A DNA stretch of 64,000 bases from Vibrio sp. MedPE-SWchi (GTDB lineage Bacteria; Pseudomonadota; Gammaproteobacteria; Enterobacterales; Vibrionaceae), in NCBI GenBank assembly GCA_001874155.1, contig MPDB01000002.1:124001-188000 (forward strand), given 5' to 3'. Numbering within the stretch: the stretch's first letter is position 1; each line of letters opens with the position of its first letter. Below the pieces are notes generated by a model that was not told the DNA's origin, searched no databases, and saw only the letters and a program-made list of their open reading frames with translations. Shown in pieces: positions 48,712 to 59,417 of the stretch. A program made the translations under genes and the position numbers.

Positions 48712-48746
48712 TAAAGCCCCGCTCTCAAACAAGAGCGGGGCTTTTC
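48712..48746 (+). terminator. Strong intrinsic terminator
   Basis: AAAGCCCCGCTCTcaaacaAGAGCGGGGCTTTT. Confidence 0.85.
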
Positions 48747-48761
48747 GTATCTGCGACATAC

Positions 48762-48790
48762 AAAAAGAGCTCCCTTTATAGAAGCTCTTG
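48762..48790 (-). terminator. glyA transcript terminator
   Basis: Minus strand AAGAGCT...AGCTCTTTTTG. Confidence 0.65.
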
Positions 48791-48806
48791 ATTCTAATTT
48801 CTAACT

Positions 48807-48885
48807 AAGCGATTTCTAGTTCTAGGAAAAGGCGCGGAGTTTACGCGAGTAAATGAGCACCTTTGACACAGAAATAGAAACGCTT
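48807..48885. other. Layered hairpin element in glyA 3' region (candidate structured RNA or interspersed repeat)
   Basis: AAGCG(a)TTTCT/AGAAACGCTT, AAAGGcGC/GCaCCTTT and TTTAC-GCGA-GTAAA nested helices. Confidence 0.55.
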
Positions 48886-48894
48886 AAGACGAAA

Positions 48895-50145
48895 TTATGC
48901 GTAAACAGGCAGACGCTTACAAATTTCTAATACTTTTGCTTTCGTTGCTTCAACAACAGACTCATCACCCATGTTATCTAGGATGTCACACATCCAACCC
49001 GCTAGTGCTTTCGCGTCAGCTTCCGAGAAACCGCGGCGAGTAATTGAAGGTGAACCAACACGGATACCAGAAGTAACGAATGGGCTACGTGGATCGTTTG
49101 GTACTGAGTTCTTGTTCACTGTGATGTTAGCTGAACCAAGTGCTGCATCAGCTTCTTTACCAGTAATGTCTTTGTCGATTAGGTCAACGAGGAACAGGTG
49201 GTTTTCAGTAGAACCTGAAACGATGTTGTAGCCGCGTGCTAGGAATTCAGCAACCATTGCTTTTGCGTTAGCAACAACGCGCGCTTGGTACTCTTTGAAT
49301 TCTGGTTCAAGTGCTTCTTTAAACGCGACCGCTTTACCCGCGATAACGTGCATTAGAGGGCCACCTTGACCGCCAGGGAATACGGCTGAATTCAGTTTCT
49401 TGTACAGATCTTCACCTTCGCATGAAAGGATAAGACCACCACGAGGACCCGCTAGCGTTTTGTGCGTTGTCGTTGTAACAACGTGCGCGTGTGGTACTGG
49501 GTTAGGGTAAACTCCAGCCGCGATTAGACCAGCAACGTGCGCCATATCTACGAAGAAGTAAGCCCCCACTTTGTCAGCGATTTCACGCATGCGCGCCCAA
49601 TCACACACTTGAGAGTAAGCAGAGAAACCACCGATGATCATCTTAGGCTTATGTTCTACCGCAAGCGCTTCCATCTCTTCGTAGTTGATTTGACCTTTCT
49701 CATCAATGCCGTAAGGAATGATGTCGTAAAGCTTACCTGAGAAGTTTACAGGAGAACCGTGAGTCAGGTGACCACCGTGAGCTAGGCTCATACCCAGTAC
49801 TTTATCGCCTGGGTTAAGCAGTGCCATGTAAACAGCGTTGTTTGCTTGAGAACCCGAGTGAGGCTGTACGTTTGCGTATTCCGCGCCAAACAGTTCACAT
49901 GCACGCTCGATTGCTAGAGTCTCAACCTTGTCTACGTACTCACAACCACCGTAGTAACGCTTACCAGGGTAACCTTCAGCGTACTTGTTTGTAAGCTGAG
50001 AGCCTTGAGCTTCCATTACACGTGGGCTAGTGTAGTTTTCAGATGCGATAAGCTCAATATGTTCTTCTTGGCGTACCGTCTCCTCTTGGATCGCTTCAAA
50101 TAGGTCTGCATCATAATCTGCAATGTTCATGTCACGTGTTAGCAT
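48895..50145 (-). CDS. glyA: Serine hydroxymethyltransferase
   Basis: [60 protein letters not shown]. Confidence 0.98.
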   Translation of the reverse strand: MLTRDMNIADYDADLFEAIQEETVRQEEHIELIASENYTSPRVMEAQGSQLTNKYAEGYPGKRYYGGCEYVDKVETLAIERACELFGAEYANVQPHSGSQANNAVYMALLNPGDKVLGMSLAHGGHLTHGSPVNFSGKLYDIIPYGIDEKGQINYEEMEALAVEHKPKMIIGGFSAYSQVCDWARMREIADKVGAYFFVDMAHVAGLIAAGVYPNPVPHAHVVTTTTHKTLAGPRGGLILSCEGEDLYKKLNSAVFPGGQGGPLMHVIAGKAVAFKEALEPEFKEYQARVVANAKAMVAEFLARGYNIVSGSTENHLFLVDLIDKDITGKEADAALGSANITVNKNSVPNDPRSPFVTSGIRVGSPSITRRGFSEADAKALAGWMCDILDNMGDESVVEATKAKVLEICKRLPVYA

Positions 50146-50202
50146 CTGTATCTCCTGACTCAGATTGTACTGAAAGTTTCAAAAAAACCACACATCAACC
50201 TT

Positions 50203-50218
50203 ACGCAAACGTTTACGT
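50203..50218. promoter_or_regulatory. PurR operator upstream of glyA
   Basis: ACGCAAACGTTTACGT, very close to the gammaproteobacterial PurR consensus ACGCAAACGTTTNCNT. Confidence 0.75.
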
Positions 50219-50493
50219 GGGTCGAATTCATGAAATGCATTCTACATAATTTGATCTATATCATAAAGAGCAAAATTACTTTTTATCATGCAGTTTATTC
50301 ATAATGGCTTACAAGGTTTATCATACATAGGCGTGTAAAGTTATTGATTCGCTCACGAGCTGTCAAATTTCCGTTTTACACTCTGTAAAATGTCGATTAC
50401 ATAGGTTTACCCTAAATAACCAGCTCTATCTACCGAAAAGATCATCTTTTCTCTACTATTCGCCCCAATATCCCCTTGAAGAAAATAAAGTTG

Positions 50494-51093
50494 ATGGAAA
50501 AACACACACGTAAAGAAGATTGGATCGCAATTTTAACTGGGACTTTCTTAGTCGCTCAGGGTGTCTTCTTCTTGCAATCAGCCCACCTACTCACTGGTGG
50601 CACAACGGGACTGGCGCTTCTTCTAAGCCAAATCGTTTCAGTTTCGTTTGGTACGCTCTATTTTCTGATCAATTGCCCTTTCTACTTATTGGCTTGGCAA
50701 CGTTTTGGTAAACGGTTTGCTATTAATAGTGCGATTTCTGGCGCGCTTGTGTCTGTGTTTGCCGATCACCTTTACCTGGTGATCACACTGGACACCATAA
50801 ACGATACGTATTGCGCTATCGCAGGTGGACTACTGATGGGGTTAGGTATGCTGATTCTCTTTAGGCACCGCTCTAGCCTTGGTGGCTTTAATGTTCTTTG
50901 CTTAGTGATTCAAGATAGATTTGGTATTTCAGTGGGTAAAACTCAGATGGCGATTGACGTTACTATTCTGTTTGCCTCGGTATTCTTTGTTTCGCCTATG
51001 GTTATCGCTTTATCACTGCTTGGCGCTGTTGCTCTAAACATCGTGTTAGGTATGAACCATAAGCCCACTCGATATACCGTTACTTATGGCTAA
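50494..51093 (+). CDS. YitT family membrane protein
   Basis: TGTFLVAQGVFFLQSAHLLTGGTTGLALLLSQI; LFRHRSSLGGFNVLCLVIQDRFGISVGKTQM; ORF starts upstream at 50476 (TTG), ATG at 50494. Confidence 0.85.
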   Translation: MEKHTRKEDWIAILTGTFLVAQGVFFLQSAHLLTGGTTGLALLLSQIVSVSFGTLYFLINCPFYLLAWQRFGKRFAINSAISGALVSVFADHLYLVITLDTINDTYCAIAGGLLMGLGMLILFRHRSSLGGFNVLCLVIQDRFGISVGKTQMAIDVTILFASVFFVSPMVIALSLLGAVALNIVLGMNHKPTRYTVTYG

Positions 51094-51116
51094 AAGGTTT
51101 GAACCATTGAAATAAT

Positions 51117-51147
51117 AAAGGGCTCGCATATTAGCGAGCCCTTTTTC
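51117..51147. terminator. Bidirectional terminator between yitT-like and RND genes
   Basis: AAGGGCTCGCatattaGCGAGCCCTTTTT. Confidence 0.85.
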
Positions 51148-51173
51148 GTTGAGTCTTCAGCTAAAGAACTCAG

Positions 51174-54100
51174 TTAGTGCGCACTTCGTGCTTTGACATC
51201 GTGTTGCAGTGCTTTGTTTAGTTCTGCTTCTACGTGACCTGGAGAGTGCGTAGTAATCGAAATTAATCGGTACATCGCTGGAATCACGAACAAAGTGACC
51301 AAGGTAGCGAAGCCCATACCAAAGAAGATGACCGTGCCCACCGCGACTCGGCTCTCATACCCTGCCCCGGTAGACAGAATCAGTGGAATGGCACCCGCTA
51401 GAGTCGTAAATGCCGTCATCATAATTGGGCGTAAACGTCGAGCTGACGCATCAATGATCGCCTTCTCAAACTCAATGCCTCGGTCACGCAGTTGGTTGGC
51501 AAACTCGACAATCAATATGCCGTTTTTCGTCACCATACCAATGAGCATGATCATACCGATTTGGCTATAGATGTTCAGGCCTTGTGACATAAGCACCAGC
51601 CCTAGGAAGCCACCAAATACCCCCATAGGGACAGTAAACATCACCACTAACGGGTTAATAAAGCTCTCAAACTGTGCAGCAAGAACGAGATACGCCACCA
51701 ACATGGCCAAACCAAACACAATCAAGGTACTCGATTGATTCTCTTTGTAATCCTTCGACTCACCCGAGTAACTGACAGAGACATCGGATGGTAAAAGCTC
51801 AATCGCTTTTTCATCTAGGAAGTCTAGCGCATCACCTAAGGTGTATCCGTCTTCTACGTTAGCCGTAATGGTGATCGACTTTTGCTTGTTATAGTGAGAA
51901 AGGCGAATCGAAGAGGCCACCTCTTCTATCGAGGTAACCGTATCCAGGGTGATCAACTCACCGCTGTTGGTACGCAAATAGATTTGGCTGAGATCCGCTG
52001 CATTGTTGAAGTTGTTTTCGTCACCACGAAGGTACACATCATACTCTTCGCCACGATCGACAAACGTTGTCTCAGATTTACCACCTAGCATGATTTCTAG
52101 GGTTTCCGATATTTCAGAAACACTGATGCCGAGTTCGGCTGCTCTCTGCTTATCAACATTGACGACCAACTCAGGTGTCTTCTCTGAATAGTTAATGTTG
52201 GTACCATTCATCATTGGCGAATCTTCAGCAAGATCTTTCAGCTTATTCGCCCACTCTTGAAGTTCGTCATAATCCGCGCCCCCCAAGACAAATTGGACGG
52301 GTTCACTAGAACCGCCTCGGAACCCCGGCATAAATGGGAAAACTCGCACATCTGGAATACCCGCTAATGCTTGTCGAATTTTGCCTAGCGCTTCTGTTGC
52401 CGTGATATCACGCTCATTCCAGTCCTCAAGGACCATCACGACAAAGCCGGTTTGATCACCTGCGTTACCACCAAATGCCGGTGTCTCAGCACTGAACGAC
52501 TTTAGGAAGTTCTCTTCAAGCAGCGGCATTAAACGCTCTTCCACAATGTCCATATTGGCCGACATGCGGTTATAACTGGTTGCATCAGCACCACGAACAA
52601 AGGCAAAGACCACGCCTCTATCCTCTGTGGGTGCAAGTTGAGCTGGAACCTGCTGCATCAACGTGAAGCTACCACCAATACAGGCAACGATAACAATTGG
52701 TGCTATCCAACGGAAACGAATCACTCGCTGTAAAATAGCGCGATACTTCCCTTCTAAAAAGGCAAATGCACGGTTTACAACCAAGGTAAAACGGGTCGGT
52801 TTTACGTTCGCTTTTAGTATCTTACTGCCTAGCACTGGCGTTAAGGTCAGGGCGATGATCGATGAGAAAATCACGGACATGGCCAGTAAAACAGAGAACT
52901 CGGTAAATAGCAGGCCGACCATGCCATCCATAAAGGAAATAGGCAGAAATACCATGACCAAAACGAGCGTTGTTGCGACGACCGCGAAGCCAACTTCACG
53001 AGCCCCTTTATAGGCCGCTAACAGTGGTGTTTCACCTTGTTCAATATGGTGGTAAATATTCTCTATCACCACAATGGCATCATCCACCACTAGCCCGATA
53101 GAGAGTATCAACGCCATCAAGGTGATAAGGTTAATTGAGAACCCAAAGTAGTAAGCGGCAATGAATGACGAGATCAAGGATATTGGAACGGTGATCGCAG
53201 GGATCAATGTTGCCCTTGCTTGACCGATAAAGATGTAAAGAATGAGGACAACTAGCCCGCCAGTAATAAACAGCGTGGTGTAAACCTCAGAGATAGAGCG
53301 TTCAATAAAGATCGTGGCATCGTAGTCAATCACAAGGCTGGTTGCCTTAGGTAAAAACTGCTGGATGTCTTCGACTTCCTGACGAACTAATTTTGCTACG
53401 TCCAGTGGGTTAGCATCCGACTGAGGCACGATACCAATACTGAGATTAACAATACCATTGGCTTTAAAGGAAGCATTCTCGTTACGTGCACCAAGATACA
53501 CATCGGCAACGTCTTTTAAGTAGATCGGCGAGTTATCTGAGGCTCGTTTTACCACAAGGTACTCAAAATCTTCAGCTTCGCTGTAAGCGCGAACAGTACG
53601 CACCGACATTGTGATTGAATCGTTACGTACTTCACCGCCTGGGCTTTCAATATTTTCACGGCGAAGTGCGGTCGTAATATCGCTGGTACTGACCCCACGA
53701 CCCGCCATAACTTCAGGCTTTAACTTAACGTACATCACTTTGTACAAGCCGCCAGACAAGTTCGATGAACTCACTCCTGAAATCAAGCTGAAACGGTCAA
53801 TCAGCACGCGCTCGGCGTAATCGGTGAGCTGAGTTCTGTCCATCTCCGATGAGCTAAGGTTGATATAGATTGAGGGCTCACCAGACCCATTGTTTTTATA
53901 AACAAGAGGGTCATCTGCCTCATCCGGCAAAGAGCGCTGCGCTCTTGCTACTGCATCACGAACATCACTGATCCCCGAATTTAAGTCGTAACCCAATTCA
54001 AAGGTGATCGTGATACGAGAGAACCCGTTTCGAGTGGTAGAAACGATCTCGTCAATCCCACTGATACCAGAAAGCTGATCCTCGAGTATCGTGGTGATTT

Positions 54101-54284
54101 GGCTTTCGACAATGGTCGCCGAGGCCCCACTGTAAGTGGTATTGATGGAGACCACTGGATACTCAATGTCCGGCATCTCTCTGACTGACAGCTTCGAAAA
54201 CGAAACGATGCCAAAGACACACAGCAACATACTGAGAACAAGGGCAGCGACTGGGCGTTTTACGGAAATATCAGATAACAACAT
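51174..54284 (-). CDS. RND efflux pump inner-membrane transporter (AcrB/HAE1 family)
   Basis: 1036 aa; LLSDISVKRPVAALVLSMLLCVFGIVSFSKLSVREMPDIEYPVVSINTTYSGASA; LVVDDAIVVIENIYHHIE. Confidence 0.95.
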   Translation of the reverse strand: MLLSDISVKRPVAALVLSMLLCVFGIVSFSKLSVREMPDIEYPVVSINTTYSGASATIVESQITTILEDQLSGISGIDEIVSTTRNGFSRITITFELGYDLNSGISDVRDAVARAQRSLPDEADDPLVYKNNGSGEPSIYINLSSSEMDRTQLTDYAERVLIDRFSLISGVSSSNLSGGLYKVMYVKLKPEVMAGRGVSTSDITTALRRENIESPGGEVRNDSITMSVRTVRAYSEAEDFEYLVVKRASDNSPIYLKDVADVYLGARNENASFKANGIVNLSIGIVPQSDANPLDVAKLVRQEVEDIQQFLPKATSLVIDYDATIFIERSISEVYTTLFITGGLVVLILYIFIGQARATLIPAITVPISLISSFIAAYYFGFSINLITLMALILSIGLVVDDAIVVIENIYHHIEQGETPLLAAYKGAREVGFAVVATTLVLVMVFLPISFMDGMVGLLFTEFSVLLAMSVIFSSIIALTLTPVLGSKILKANVKPTRFTLVVNRAFAFLEGKYRAILQRVIRFRWIAPIVIVACIGGSFTLMQQVPAQLAPTEDRGVVFAFVRGADATSYNRMSANMDIVEERLMPLLEENFLKSFSAETPAFGGNAGDQTGFVVMVLEDWNERDITATEALGKIRQALAGIPDVRVFPFMPGFRGGSSEPVQFVLGGADYDELQEWANKLKDLAEDSPMMNGTNINYSEKTPELVVNVDKQRAAELGISVSEISETLEIMLGGKSETTFVDRGEEYDVYLRGDENNFNNAADLSQIYLRTNSGELITLDTVTSIEEVASSIRLSHYNKQKSITITANVEDGYTLGDALDFLDEKAIELLPSDVSVSYSGESKDYKENQSSTLIVFGLAMLVAYLVLAAQFESFINPLVVMFTVPMGVFGGFLGLVLMSQGLNIYSQIGMIMLIGMVTKNGILIVEFANQLRDRGIEFEKAIIDASARRLRPIMMTAFTTLAGAIPLILSTGAGYESRVAVGTVIFFGMGFATLVTLFVIPAMYRLISITTHSPGHVEAELNKALQHDVKARSAH

Positions 54285-55342
54285 CAGTTATTTTCCTTTT
54301 CCAGCGCACTTTGCTCAATGTTAAGCTCAGTGACAGAAACACCATCACGCATGTTCACAATGCCTTGCACAACAATCTTTTCGCCAACTTCAACGCCTTC
54401 AGCAATGACAACTTGGTTTTCAACACGCTCAGCAAGTATGACTTCTGTTCTCTTCGCCACGTTGTCGTCACCAATGATATAGACATAGCGCTTGGTACCA
54501 GAGTACTCCAATGCTTGCGCAGGGATGATAGGTGCCTCAATCGTTGGGAACGCCATATTTGCAGAGGCCAGCATGCCCGGTTTTAATAGCCCCTCAGGGT
54601 TCTCAAAATGAACACGTACACGAAGGTTGAGGGTTTCCATGTTCACTCGAGAATCAATTCCGACCAATTCGCCATCAAAGGTGCGGTTGCCCCACGCAGA
54701 GGTAGAAATCACCACCTTCATGCCCTGACTCAAACGAGAGAGGTAGCGTTCAGGCACCAATAAATCGAGCTGCATTACAGACAGATCATCCAGAGTCACC
54801 AGTTGACTGCCTGCTGTCACCAATTCACCAGGGCTCAAATCAATAAAGCCAATGGTGCCGGAGAATGGTGCGGTGATGTGTAAGTCTTTAAGGCTCGCGT
54901 GAGCAGAATCAAGACGAGCCTGGGCAATTTCAACGCTCGCTTTCTGCCCATCAATTTGAGTCTGAGTGATGGCATTACGCTTAGCGAGGCGCTCAAACTC
55001 TCTCAGCTTACGTTGTTCATCATTTAGATACGCTTTCGCCTCTTTTTGAGCGGCCTGCGCTTTATCATCATTTAGCTGAATCAACAGTTGGCCATAATCA
55101 ACCTTCTGATTTGGACTTACTGGAATTTGAATGACCTTTCCCGCGACCTCCGGAGAGATAACCACCGCCTGCTTGGCTTCGAGCTTTCCAACCAGCGTAA
55201 GGGATTGAGATATTTGGTGAACTTGCACTTGTTCTGTAATAACAGTTACCGCCTGTGGACCTGACGGTCTCTTTGCCTGAGCAAGCGGTGCTGACGTGAG
55301 AATAGACAATGCTAACAATTTTATGATTATTTTATTTTTCAT
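54284..55342 (-). CDS. RND efflux periplasmic adaptor (MFP)
   Basis: VVISPEVAGKVIQIPVSPNQKVDYGQLLIQLND...ITAPFSGTIGFIDLSPGELV; stop overlaps downstream start. Confidence 0.94.
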   Translation of the reverse strand: MKNKIIIKLLALSILTSAPLAQAKRPSGPQAVTVITEQVQVHQISQSLTLVGKLEAKQAVVISPEVAGKVIQIPVSPNQKVDYGQLLIQLNDDKAQAAQKEAKAYLNDEQRKLREFERLAKRNAITQTQIDGQKASVEIAQARLDSAHASLKDLHITAPFSGTIGFIDLSPGELVTAGSQLVTLDDLSVMQLDLLVPERYLSRLSQGMKVVISTSAWGNRTFDGELVGIDSRVNMETLNLRVRVHFENPEGLLKPGMLASANMAFPTIEAPIIPAQALEYSGTKRYVYIIGDDNVAKRTEVILAERVENQVVIAEGVEVGEKIVVQGIVNMRDGVSVTELNIEQSALEKENN

Positions 55343-55525
55343 GATTCGAATCTACAAAATAGGAACTATCAATATAGTACCTCGACTTCGCTATGGGTAA
55401 CGTCAAGGAGTGTAAATAATAGAAAACAAACCAGACATTTAGATAACACCTTTATGAGAAAGTGGTTATTTATCGGCACCTTTGCCCAAAAAGGCAGCAT
55501 TCAATCTAAATTCCCAAGAAAACTC

Positions 55526-55553
55526 TTTACAGCTTTTACGAGTTTGCTATGAT
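55526..55553 (+). promoter_or_regulatory. Probable sigma-70 promoter of tRNA-Tyr operon
   Basis: TTTACA-16 bp-TATGAT followed by GC-rich GCGC discriminator. Confidence 0.6.
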
Positions 55554-55644
55554 GCGCACCGCACTTGAGTGACGCGTTGGGAAAGCATTACTTAAGTTTA
55601 TTTCTTAAATCTATTGAGATTAAGAAATACCAAAGTGCACCCCT

Positions 55645-55729
<85 letters not shown>

Positions 55730-55823
55730 TATAACTCTCGGCGCTTTAATTAGCGATGAGAACAACTTGAAAAGCGTGTTGGGAAAACATTTCAAGTTTT
55801 GCTTGTGAAAGCATAAAACCCCT

Positions 55824-55908
<85 letters not shown>

Positions 55909-55926
55909 TATTCTTTAATAAGAATC

Positions 55927-55957
55927 GAAAGCCAACTCATTGAGTTGGCTTTTTTCG
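55927..55957 (+). terminator. tRNA-Tyr operon terminator
   Basis: AAAGCCAACTCattGAGTTGGCTTTTTT. Confidence 0.85.
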
Positions 55958-56032
55958 TTTTAGGGTTAATCCCATCCTCAGTGATAACTTTGAAGCCCAT
56001 CTCCTCTAGAACTAAAACTCACACCTAAAACC

Positions 56033-56058
56033 AAAAAAGACCTCGACGATACGAGGTC
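56033..56058 (-). terminator. tre operon terminator
   Basis: GACCTCGacgataCGAGGTC with A-run on + (T-run on -). Confidence 0.7.
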
Positions 56059-56110
56059 CAAAAACGATTGATTCAATGTAAGCAATGCCAACTATAGGGG
56101 GGCGTGGGCA

Positions 56111-57796
56111 TTATGATTCAATCAAAACAATTTTCGTTTCATAGGGTTTAAGCACTTGATGCCGAGTCACCACTTGCTCCTCAAGACCTTCATAGTTACC
56201 AAGTAAGTATCGCCCACCTTCAATATCAAGATCGTCCGGCAGCACGTACTCGACTTCCTGATCATAATAGTTATTCAAGCAGAGCAAGGTTTGAGATTCT
56301 GAAGTTCTTTGATAAGCAAAAACTGACGAGTGTTGAGGGAATAAATCGACGTAGTTCCCTGTAGTAATGACGTCGACGTCTTTACGTAACTGAATCAGCT
56401 TCTGATAGAAATAAAACACGGAGTCCGAGTCTGCAACGGCGTGATTTGCATTGATCTCTCGATAGTTAGCAGCAACATCAAGCCACGGAGTCCCCTTAGA
56501 GAAACCAGCAAACTCTGAGCTATCCCATTGCATAGGCGTTCGTGAGTTGTCGCGTGATTTTTGCGCCAGAATCGCCATCATATCGGCATGCTTCACAGCA
56601 CCCTGGTTCACCATGATGTCGTACATATTGGTACTTTCAACATCACGATATTGCGCTATCTCTGTGTATCCTGGGTTGGTCATGCCAATCTCTTCACCCT
56701 GATAGATATAGGGTGTGCCTTGCATCATATGGATGGAAGCGGCGAGCATTTTTGCAGACTCTACTCGATATTTCGTATCGTTACCTAAGCGGCTCACCAC
56801 CCGAGGTTGATCATGGTTACACCAAAAGAGCGCACCCCACCCCTGGCTATTTAAACCGGTTTGCCAATGATTAAAGATCTGCTTCAATTGAAGGAAATCA
56901 AACGGCGCTTTGGTCCACTTTTCCCCATTCTCATAGTCAGCCTTGAGGTGATGAAAATTAAACACCATCGACAACTCTTTCCCGTCAGGAGATGAGTACT
57001 GCTGACAATGCTCTAATGTCGTGGAAGACATTTCTCCAACCGTCACGCTACCGTATTGCTGAAAGACAGCCTCGCTGATCTCTTGCAGGTATTCATGAAC
57101 ACGTGGGCCGTCGGTGTAGAATCGTCTGCCGTCCCCAATGTCATCATTCGCATAATCTTGCTGTTTTGAGATTAGATTAATCACATCCAGCCTAAAGCCA
57201 TCCACGCCCTTTTCTGCCCAATATTCGATGACGCCTTTTACCTCTTGACGAACTTTTGGGTTCTCCCAATTCAAATCCGCCTGCTCTTCAGCAAAGAGGT
57301 GCAAATAATACTGATTGGTCTCTTCATCAAGCTGCCAAGCACTGCCGCCAAATTTGGATTGCCAATTATTCGGAACACCACCATTCACGGGGTCTTTCCA
57401 AATGTAGTAATCACGATAGTGGCTATTCACATCGCCCAATGCTGACTGAAACCATTGATGGGCTGTTGAGGTATGGTTGACGACAATATCCATGATAATG
57501 CGAATGCCACGTTGATGCGATTTGGTTAATAATTCATCAAAGTCGGCCATGGTGCCGAAATCGGGGTTCACCGCAAAATAATCGGCAATGTCATAGCCAT
57601 TGTCGATCATGGGTGATTCGTAGATAGGCGTTAACCAAATGGCATCAATACCCAATAGCTTCAGGTAATCCAGTTTGGAGATAATGCCTTGAATATCCCC
57701 TGTTCCTTTATCACCACTATCGCAAAAACTTTTTGGATAAATTTGATAAATGGTCGCTTTTTTCCACCACTCTTTATCCACATTAATCATCGTCAT
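56111..57796 (-). CDS. treC: Alpha,alpha-phosphotrehalase (trehalose-6-P hydrolase)
   Basis: EWWKKATIYQIYPKSFCDSGDKGTGDIQGIISKLDYLKLLGIDAIWLTPIY; GH13; adjacent to treB. Confidence 0.95.
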   Translation of the reverse strand: MTMINVDKEWWKKATIYQIYPKSFCDSGDKGTGDIQGIISKLDYLKLLGIDAIWLTPIYESPMIDNGYDIADYFAVNPDFGTMADFDELLTKSHQRGIRIIMDIVVNHTSTAHQWFQSALGDVNSHYRDYYIWKDPVNGGVPNNWQSKFGGSAWQLDEETNQYYLHLFAEEQADLNWENPKVRQEVKGVIEYWAEKGVDGFRLDVINLISKQQDYANDDIGDGRRFYTDGPRVHEYLQEISEAVFQQYGSVTVGEMSSTTLEHCQQYSSPDGKELSMVFNFHHLKADYENGEKWTKAPFDFLQLKQIFNHWQTGLNSQGWGALFWCNHDQPRVVSRLGNDTKYRVESAKMLAASIHMMQGTPYIYQGEEIGMTNPGYTEIAQYRDVESTNMYDIMVNQGAVKHADMMAILAQKSRDNSRTPMQWDSSEFAGFSKGTPWLDVAANYREINANHAVADSDSVFYFYQKLIQLRKDVDVITTGNYVDLFPQHSSVFAYQRTSESQTLLCLNNYYDQEVEYVLPDDLDIEGGRYLLGNYEGLEEQVVTRHQVLKPYETKIVLIES

Positions 57797-57876
57797 CTAA
57801 GAACTCACTTACCAAAAATAAAAAATAGGGAGTGGCAACCCACCACTCCACATACAACTGCGGCGCGATTTAATCT

Positions 57877-59313
57877 TTACGCGCTTGCGGGCTCTAACTC
57901 ACCCTTTAACTGTGCACGTTTATAGAAAAAGAGCGTCAACGCAGCAGGAATCAGCATTGCCACTAACATTGCAATGGCATAGATGCCCCAGAACTGTGGC
58001 TGTATCGACAAGATACCCGGCAGGCCACCAACACCAATACCGTTTGCCATCACACCAGCACTCCCACATACAGCAGCAGCGATCGCGCTGCCCACCATGG
58101 CGCTTAACATTGGAAATTTGTATTTCAGGTTGATGCCGTACATAGCCGGTTCTGTCACACCAAGATAAGCAGAAATAGCGGCAGGAACGGAGATATCACG
58201 TTCACCATGTTTTTTACTAATAATGATGATGCCCACAACAGCAGAAGCTTGAGCAATGTTCGATAGCGCAATCAGAGGCCAGATTGGCGTTCCACCAAGC
58301 TCTTGCATCAACTGTAGATCAACAGCGTTGGTTGTGTGGTGAATGCCCGTGATAACCAAAGGTGCATAAAGAAAACCGAATACCATGGAACCAATAACCG
58401 CAAAATCCCCCGTCATGGCTATCTTCGCGGCAAACGCCACACCGTCGCCAAGTACTCGACCAAATGGGCCAATTAACGCATGAGCAAGGATCACCGAAAC
58501 AATGATGGATACAAACGGTACAACGACTAAGTAAAGATATGACGGAACTATGCGTTTTAAATTTGTCTCTATAAACGCTAATGCGACACCAGCAAGCATG
58601 GCTGGAATAACCTGAGCCTGATATCCCACCTTCTCAATCACGAAGAGACCAAAGTCCCACACTTCGGGTACTTCTTTACCAATCAAGTACGCATTCATTA
58701 ACTGTGGGGATACGAGAGTAACACCCAGCGTGATGCCCAGAATCGGCGTTCCTCCGAGTTTTTTGACGGTTGCCCAACAAACACCAACGGGTAGGAAAAA
58801 GAAGATGGCTTCACCAATAAGCCAAAGGAAAGAGTGTACCGTTGCCCAAAACTGACTGATTTGAGTGAGGGACTGGCCATCAAACATCTTGATGTCACCA
58901 ATCACGTTGCGGAAGCCTAAGATCAAACCGCCGGTAATGATAGCCGGTAACAGAGGGACGAAAATTTCAGCCAGATGAGAAATGCCACGCTCTAGGATAT
59001 TCATGTTCTGGCGAGCTGCGAGTTTAGATTCATCTTTAGACGCTTCAGATTTACCTGACAACTCAATCAGAATGGCGTATACCTCATCGACCTCTGTCCC
59101 AATCACGACCTGAAACTGCCCCGCATTGGTGAAGCAACCTTTAACTAGGCTCAATGCTTCCAACGCTGACGTATCAGCTTTCTCTGTATCGTTTAACACA
59201 AAGCGAAGTCGTGTTAAGCAGTGACTTACGCTGGCGATGTTGTCATTCCCACCGACCAGCTCTATAAGACGCGCTACGTCTTGTCTCGCTATCTTGCTCA
59301 TATCCTTGTCCAC
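57877..59313 (-). CDS. treB: PTS trehalose-specific EIIBC
   Basis: IIB domain IASVSHCLTRLRFVLNDTEKAD; EIIC; gene context. Confidence 0.93.
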   Translation of the reverse strand: MDKDMSKIARQDVARLIELVGGNDNIASVSHCLTRLRFVLNDTEKADTSALEALSLVKGCFTNAGQFQVVIGTEVDEVYAILIELSGKSEASKDESKLAARQNMNILERGISHLAEIFVPLLPAIITGGLILGFRNVIGDIKMFDGQSLTQISQFWATVHSFLWLIGEAIFFFLPVGVCWATVKKLGGTPILGITLGVTLVSPQLMNAYLIGKEVPEVWDFGLFVIEKVGYQAQVIPAMLAGVALAFIETNLKRIVPSYLYLVVVPFVSIIVSVILAHALIGPFGRVLGDGVAFAAKIAMTGDFAVIGSMVFGFLYAPLVITGIHHTTNAVDLQLMQELGGTPIWPLIALSNIAQASAVVGIIIISKKHGERDISVPAAISAYLGVTEPAMYGINLKYKFPMLSAMVGSAIAAAVCGSAGVMANGIGVGGLPGILSIQPQFWGIYAIAMLVAMLIPAALTLFFYKRAQLKGELEPASA

Positions 59314-59361
59314 CCTTTTGGAGTCTCACTCGAGTTTGTTTCTATCTATAAAAACAACAAA

Positions 59362-59375
59362 TGGGAACATTCCCA
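59362..59375. promoter_or_regulatory. TreR operator 1
   Basis: Perfect-arm palindrome TGGGAACATTCCCA upstream of treB. Confidence 0.75.
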
Positions 59376-59417
59376 CCAATTGATAATTATACTGCCAGAG
59401 CGATAACAAAATAAAAA

